A stretch of 9,834 nucleotides of DNA, from positions 1-9,834 of the forward strand of contig JAHEMP010000071.1 of the NCBI GenBank assembly GCA_024643585.1. The letters run 5' to 3'. This document shows, one piece after another, positions 6,052 to 9,834 of the stretch. The position numbers and the translations under genes are program-made. The notes below the pieces were generated by a model. The model was not told the origin of the DNA and ran no database searches. It worked only from the letters and a program-made list of their open reading frames with translations. Within the stretch, counting starts at the first letter, position 1. Each line of letters opens with the position of its first letter. The DNA comes from Crocinitomicaceae bacterium (GTDB lineage: Bacteria > Bacteroidota > Bacteroidia > Flavobacteriales_D > Crocinitomicaceae).

Positions 6052-6984
6052 ATGCTCGTGATGAACAAAAAAAGAGGTGGAGGTGAGAAACCTACCCGTA
6101 AGCCCGGCAGTGCTGGCAAAACAAAAATGACAACTCGCCCAAAAACGGCGGGAGCACAATCTAGAAGTGCGGCTGGTCAAGATGCAGAGAAAAAAGCAGT
6201 AAACGCCAGAGACAAAAGAAAATACATAGATTTTAAGCAAAAACAGAAAAAAGGCGATCCAATGCCTAAATTTGATGATGATGCGATTCGTTTGAACAAA
6301 TATTTATCCAATGCAGGAGTTTGTTCTAGAAGAGAAGCGGATGTGTTTATCGCCAATGGGATTGTTTCTGTTAATGGTGAAATTGTAACGGAAATGGGTT
6401 ACAAGGTAAAATCAACCGATATTGTTAAGTACGGAGATGATTCCGTGCGATCAGCGACAAAGCGATATGTTATTTTGAACAAACCAAAAGGTTTCATTAC
6501 CGCAATGGACGATGATACAGGAAGAAAAACGGTTATGAGTTTGGTCAAAAAAGCGACAAAAGAGCAATTGTATCCCGTGGGAAGAATGGAAAAAGAGGCA
6601 ACAGGTTTGTTGTTTTTCACGAACGATGGGGATATGATGAAAAAACTGACGCATCCGCAATACAAAGCGAAAAAAATCTATCATTTAGAATTGGATAAGC
6701 CAGTTAAAAAAGAAGATTTGGAACGTTTGACACAAGGGATAGACTTGGAAGATGGAAAAATATTCTTTGATAAAGCCGAGTACGTAAAAGGTGACTCTAG
6801 AGAAATTGGAGTTGAATTGACTTCTGGCAAAAACAGTGTAGCACGAAGAGCTTTTGAAAGCATGGGATATGTTGTATTGAAAGTTGATAGGGTCCAATAT
6901 GCAGGTTTGACGAAAAAAGATTTGCCTCGCGGACATTATAGAGTTTTATCCGAAAAAGAAGTGAATTTTTTAAAGATGTCATGA
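6052..6984 (+). CDS. RsuA/RluB-family pseudouridine synthase with altered catalytic motif
   Basis: The family converts specific uridines in rRNA to pseudouridine. Residues 1-75 are a Lys/Arg-rich, low-complexity extension. An S4 RNA-binding domain follows (about 79-125: RLNKYLSNAGVCSRREAD, VNGE), then the synthase domain from about 138 (ILNKPKGF, PVGRMEKEATGLLFFTNDGD, KKIYHLEL, LTKKDLPRGHYR). The catalytic Asp of the usual GRLD motif is Glu here (E180, codon GAA at 6589). The usual GRNRQVRRMFE segment reads GKNSVARRAFE (259-269). The rest of the fold looks intact, so this may be an inactive or specialised paralogue that still binds RNA, or an enzyme using Glu. Which rRNA site it would act on cannot be told. 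Two starts are possible, 6052 and 6061 (three residues apart); the first is taken. The stop overlaps the lipoprotein ATG by 4 nt (ATGA). Confidence 0.88.
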   Translation: MLVMNKKRGGGEKPTRKPGSAGKTKMTTRPKTAGAQSRSAAGQDAEKKAVNARDKRKYIDFKQKQKKGDPMPKFDDDAIRLNKYLSNAGVCSRREADVFIANGIVSVNGEIVTEMGYKVKSTDIVKYGDDSVRSATKRYVILNKPKGFITAMDDDTGRKTVMSLVKKATKEQLYPVGRMEKEATGLLFFTNDGDMMKKLTHPQYKAKKIYHLELDKPVKKEDLERLTQGIDLEDGKIFFDKAEYVKGDSREIGVELTSGKNSVARRAFESMGYVVLKVDRVQYAGLTKKDLPRGHYRVLSEKEVNFLKMS

Positions 6985-7667
6985 GAATAATTGCTGTTAT
7001 CCTACTCCTTGTTTCAGTTATTGCGGGCTGTAAATCAAATTCTAGCAAGAATGAATTGGTGGACTATTTTTATCCCTTAACCGGTGATGCACAGGTTTAT
7101 CTCTATCGTGACGTTAAAAACGGTGTTTCCGAAAGGTTTCATAGAATATACCGAGTAAAAGATCAAGAAGGTGAGCATGTTGTGGTTGAGATATACTCCG
7201 ACGACGCAAGAATAATTGAAGCGTATAACTATAACGTGGACAGTCTGGATTTAGCCGATCATATGATAGTTGATCGAGACGGCAAAAAAAGACAAGCAGA
7301 ATTGTTTAAGAACCGAATATTTCCAATGAACGATCGGGATGAAACGTATTTCGCCTCGAGATTTCCAGGCGTTCGAGATTCAACGCTTATTTTACAAGAA
7401 GTTCAAAGAAGAGTAAACCCAGTGAAACCAAAAGAAGATATCATGGTTATGGGTAAAAAGAAAAACGCTTTGGTCATTGAAGATAATTACAGAACAACTA
7501 TTTTCAATCCAATTACAAGAGAAGAAAGTGAATTAAACGGTAGAAACTACTCTTATTTCGTTAAAGGAATAGGGTTGGTTCGCTGGCACGATAATAAAAA
7601 TAAATCCGATTTTCGTCTGCAAAAAATTCTTACAGAAAAACAGTGGGCGCTTTTAATAAATAGTTAA
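6981..7667 (+). CDS. Uncharacterised lipoprotein
   Basis: I do not recognise the family of this 228-residue protein. It begins with a short lipoprotein signal peptide, MRIIAVILLLVSVIAGC, with IAGC as the lipobox and C17 as the lipid-modified residue. The next residues (KSNSSKNE) lack the acidic cluster used as a surface-export signal in Bacteroidota lipoproteins, so it may face the periplasm; this is inference. The mature part is hydrophilic and charged, rich in predicted beta strands (YPLTGDAQVYLYRDV, EHVVVEIYS, NYRTTIFNP), with no cysteines after C17 and no obvious catalytic motif. Its ATG overlaps the upstream stop (ATGA) and its TAA directly abuts the next ATG, which implies tight coupling with both neighbours, especially the following barrel protein. 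Confidence 0.85.
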   Translation: MRIIAVILLLVSVIAGCKSNSSKNELVDYFYPLTGDAQVYLYRDVKNGVSERFHRIYRVKDQEGEHVVVEIYSDDARIIEAYNYNVDSLDLADHMIVDRDGKKRQAELFKNRIFPMNDRDETYFASRFPGVRDSTLILQEVQRRVNPVKPKEDIMVMGKKKNALVIEDNYRTTIFNPITREESELNGRNYSYFVKGIGLVRWHDNKNKSDFRLQKILTEKQWALLINS

Positions 7668-8546
7668 ATGAAAATTAGCATACTTCTCCTTATCCTAGTT
7701 TCTCTTTCCTTTGGAAGTTTCTCACAATATGGCGGAAAAAAGAAAGAATCTACCGAAAAAGGCACCATGTTTTTATACTGGGGTTACAATAGAACACATT
7801 ACACAAAATCAAACTTACGTTTTGTCGGTCCAGGGTATGATTTTACTTTAAATGGAGCTAAGGCCGTGGATAAACCAGAACCATTTTCATTTGACAGTTA
7901 TTTCAACCCGACCAATATCACAATTCCTCAATTTAATGTTCGATTTGGCTATTACTACAAAAAGGGATGGGCAGTTAGTGTTGGATACGATCACTTGAAA
8001 TACTACTTAAAAAATGGAAATCAGGTAAATCTAACAGGACATGTGGATCCAGGAGTAGACACTGTGACGAATTTTAGCGGGACTTACACGGGACAACCAA
8101 TAGTTACCGACTTTAATACACTTCATTACGAAAACACAAATGGGATGAATTATATTCGAGTAGAATTGATGCGTTCCTTTGATATTTACAAACCAAGAAA
8201 AACCAAGGGAAATTTTGGGATTACAGGTAATTTGGGTCTGAGCACCGGTACAATTCTATCCGTTAATGATTTTAATTTCGCGGGTCAGTTTGATAGGGTC
8301 ACCTATTCTATTTCTGGTTACGGAATCTCCGCTCATACTGGATTGCGATTTGAATTTTTCAAGCATTTATTTTTGCAAACGGATTTCAATACAGGATTTA
8401 TACACCAATTGAAAGTACGAACAAGACCAGATGACGCCTCATCCTATGCGCGCCAGACTTTAGGCTATATTGAATACAACGCTGTTATAGGTGCTCTGTT
8501 CTATATTAAACCGAAAAAGAAATGCGACGATTGCCCTAGTTGGTAA
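7668..8546 (+). CDS. Outer-membrane beta-barrel protein, function unknown
   Basis: This 292-residue protein starts with a signal peptide, MKISILLLILVSLSFGSFS, with likely cleavage before Q20 (the FS/Q pattern is common in Bacteroidota). The mature part alternates aromatic and polar residues as membrane beta strands do: FLYWGYNRTHY, FNVRFGYYYKKGWAVSVGYDHLKYYL, YIRVELMRSFDIY, GLRFEFFKHLFLQTDF and YNAVIGALFYIKP. The segment FVGPGYDFTL (52-61) is a pattern I associate with a family of Bacteroidota outer-membrane proteins, but I cannot name a substrate. An unusual C-terminal tail, KKKCDDCPSW, adds a CxxC pair (C286, C289) after the last strand. The gene abuts the lipoprotein gene with no gap, so the two are probably made together and may interact. 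Its 3' end overlaps the convergent receptor gene by 11 bp. Confidence 0.85.
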   Translation: MKISILLLILVSLSFGSFSQYGGKKKESTEKGTMFLYWGYNRTHYTKSNLRFVGPGYDFTLNGAKAVDKPEPFSFDSYFNPTNITIPQFNVRFGYYYKKGWAVSVGYDHLKYYLKNGNQVNLTGHVDPGVDTVTNFSGTYTGQPIVTDFNTLHYENTNGMNYIRVELMRSFDIYKPRKTKGNFGITGNLGLSTGTILSVNDFNFAGQFDRVTYSISGYGISAHTGLRFEFFKHLFLQTDFNTGFIHQLKVRTRPDDASSYARQTLGYIEYNAVIGALFYIKPKKKCDDCPSW

Positions 8547-9834
8547 TCTTCGTTTTGGGTTTTGATCTAAAATCTATTTTATAATAGAATATAGGTAAAA
8601 AGCCCAATTGATACCTTTCCGCAATTGGCTCAGCCGTAGGATCAGATACATTCGGAGCGTATGCCAAAGAAAGCAAATTTTCCGTATTCAATATATTTAC
8701 CAAATCCAATCCAATTTCATGGGTTACTCGATTAGCATTCTTTTTCCAATTGATTTTTACGTCCATTCGGAAATAATTTTGGAATTGACGTGAGTTAAAG
8801 CCACTATCGATATAAATCAACTCATTTGCAGCCTCTGTTCGATCAATATCAACATAACCATATCTTTTTCCTCCAGCATATGTTACTTTCAATCCAAGGG
8901 TAATGCTATTTTTTTCATTCAAATGAAATTCCTTCCCAGCTAATAAGTTGGTCACGAAACTACCGTTGTAACTGGTATTGCGCAGAATTTCATCACTCCC
9001 TCTATATTTGGAATCGTAAAGGGAACCTGAGAACAAAAAGAAAAAGCTTTTGTCAAAAAATTTCTGAACCGTAACTTCTAAACCGTAATTGTAACCTGTC
9101 CCGGAATTCTGCAGAGAATCTGGGAAAAATCGTTGAAATCCACCTCCCATATTAACAAGGGAAAAAGCACTTGGATGAGTTTCCACTGGAATGTTGTACA
9201 AATATTGATAGTAAACCTCTGTTTTAACATTAAAGCTCTTCGTGAACGTTTTCTGATAACCAACAGCACTATGAAAACTCTTCGTAAAGTCCATTTTTTG
9301 ATTGTGTGGTGTTGTCGTATTAGGCAAATGATAATTATATGTATAAAGTGGCTGCATTTGGCTATGCAATCCAGCCCCTGCAGAAATAGTTTGCGCTTTT
9401 CTCAAGTTGTATTTCCAACCCACTCGTGGTTCAATTTGACTAAGGCTATTGCTCAAGGAATAATATTGGGCGTGTAACCCAGCGGTGAAATCCATATTTT
9501 CAGTTATACGATATTTCCATTGAATGAAGGGTTGAATTAGGAATGAAGTTCCTTTGTAATCCCAACGATTTACAAAAGTGCTGTAGTCCCCAACGTTTAA
9601 TGAGTCTTGGTTTAAAACAGAGTCAAGTTGATTTACATAAATTGCATCCGCGTTGAGTCCAGCTTTAATTAGATTTCTTCGATTAATTTTATGATTAACG
9701 GATAGATAATACGATAGTTTAGTCGTTTTGAAATAATATCCCATTAAAGGGAAAAGAGAATCGATTCTGATTTTTTCAATCCCATCCTCTTCATACACAC
9801 TGCGGATTAAATATTCGTGGTGCGACTTAGAAAC
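8536..9834 (-). CDS. TonB-dependent receptor, C-terminal beta-barrel (5' end missing)
   Basis: The frame is open to the right edge, so the GTG at 9796-9798 is internal. The window holds the last 432 residues. The sequence is a long series of amphipathic strands typical of the receptor barrel, including NMDFTAGLHAQYYSLS, a segment with IEPRVGWKYNLRKAQTISAGAG, FHSAVGYQKTF followed by VKTEVYYQYLYNIPVE, and YNYGLEVTVQKFF. Near the end come GGKRYGYVDI, NYFRMDVKINWK, IGLDLVNILNTENLLS and LGFLPIFYYKIDF. These are the features of Bacteroidota receptors whose missing N-terminus usually carries a carboxypeptidase-like domain and a plug. Such proteins import large substrates across the outer membrane using TonB energy; the substrate is not identifiable here. 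It converges with the upstream barrel gene, and its TAG lies inside that gene's last codons. Confidence 0.9.
   Translation of the reverse strand, partial: VSKSHHEYLIRSVYEEDGIEKIRIDSLFPLMGYYFKTTKLSYYLSVNHKINRRNLIKAGLNADAIYVNQLDSVLNQDSLNVGDYSTFVNRWDYKGTSFLIQPFIQWKYRITENMDFTAGLHAQYYSLSNSLSQIEPRVGWKYNLRKAQTISAGAGLHSQMQPLYTYNYHLPNTTTPHNQKMDFTKSFHSAVGYQKTFTKSFNVKTEVYYQYLYNIPVETHPSAFSLVNMGGGFQRFFPDSLQNSGTGYNYGLEVTVQKFFDKSFFFLFSGSLYDSKYRGSDEILRNTSYNGSFVTNLLAGKEFHLNEKNSITLGLKVTYAGGKRYGYVDIDRTEAANELIYIDSGFNSRQFQNYFRMDVKINWKKNANRVTHEIGLDLVNILNTENLLSLAYAPNVSDPTAEPIAERYQLGFLPIFYYKIDFRSKPKTKITN

Noticed and set aside
9133..9477. 114-codon plus-strand frame inside the receptor gene
   Set aside because: It is a shadow of the receptor coding sequence on the other strand, with no domain and no promoter or start context.
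9796..9798. GTG as the start of the TonB-dependent receptor
   Set aside because: The frame continues open to the right edge, and a receptor starting here would lack its signal peptide and plug.
1..9834. tRNA, rRNA, riboswitch, CRISPR array or insertion sequence
   Set aside because: No cloverleaf, conserved rRNA segment, regularly spaced direct repeats, transposase or terminal repeats were seen on either strand.

Overview
The window looks like a chromosomal segment of a Bacteroidota bacterium, most likely order Flavobacteriales. Four things support this: a C-terminal type IX secretion sorting domain on the first protein, candidate promoters of the TAnnTTTG type, start codons without Shine-Dalgarno sequences but with A-rich leaders, and the purN / acpP-fabF-rnc neighbourhood. 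The DNA is AT-rich throughout and I see no compositional break, transposase, integrase, phage gene, CRISPR array, tRNA or rRNA. It reads as ordinary core genome with a few local oddities, not as a mobile island.

Layout. (1) 1-1844, plus strand: the 3' part of a secreted CotH-kinase / lamin-tail protein, cut by the left edge. (2) 1896-3069, minus strand: purN followed after 1 nt by a MarC-family membrane protein, probably one transcript from a near-leaderless promoter. (3) 3256-5503, plus strand: acpP, fabF and rnc, a compact fatty-acid synthesis / RNA processing operon. (4) 5502-5583: two interleaved inverted repeats (order A-B-A'-B') ending in a terminator-like hairpin. (5) 5626-5985: yraN. 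(6) 6052-8546, plus strand: an RsuA/RluB-type pseudouridine synthase with an altered catalytic motif, a lipoprotein and an outer-membrane barrel protein. These three are packed with a 4-nt overlap and then no gap, after their own TAnnTTTG promoter. (7) 8536-9834, minus strand: the C-terminal barrel of a TonB-dependent receptor, cut by the right edge and overlapping the previous gene tail to tail by 11 bp.

How they work together. AcpP carries the acyl chains that FabF elongates, and rnc is cotranscribed with them as in many bacteria. PurN acts in purine synthesis and is probably only divergently placed. The last cassette joins an RNA-modification-type protein to two envelope proteins of unknown role. 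Together with the receptor and the T9SS-exported CotH protein, it makes the window rich in cell-envelope functions.

There is no gene-free stretch over 300 bases. The longest gap is the 186-bp divergent region between purN and acpP, which holds the two promoter candidates listed. I found no clearly new multi-gene system. The points most worth following are the Asp-to-Glu change in the pseudouridine synthase, the interleaved repeat after rnc, and the uncharacterised lipoprotein/barrel pair.
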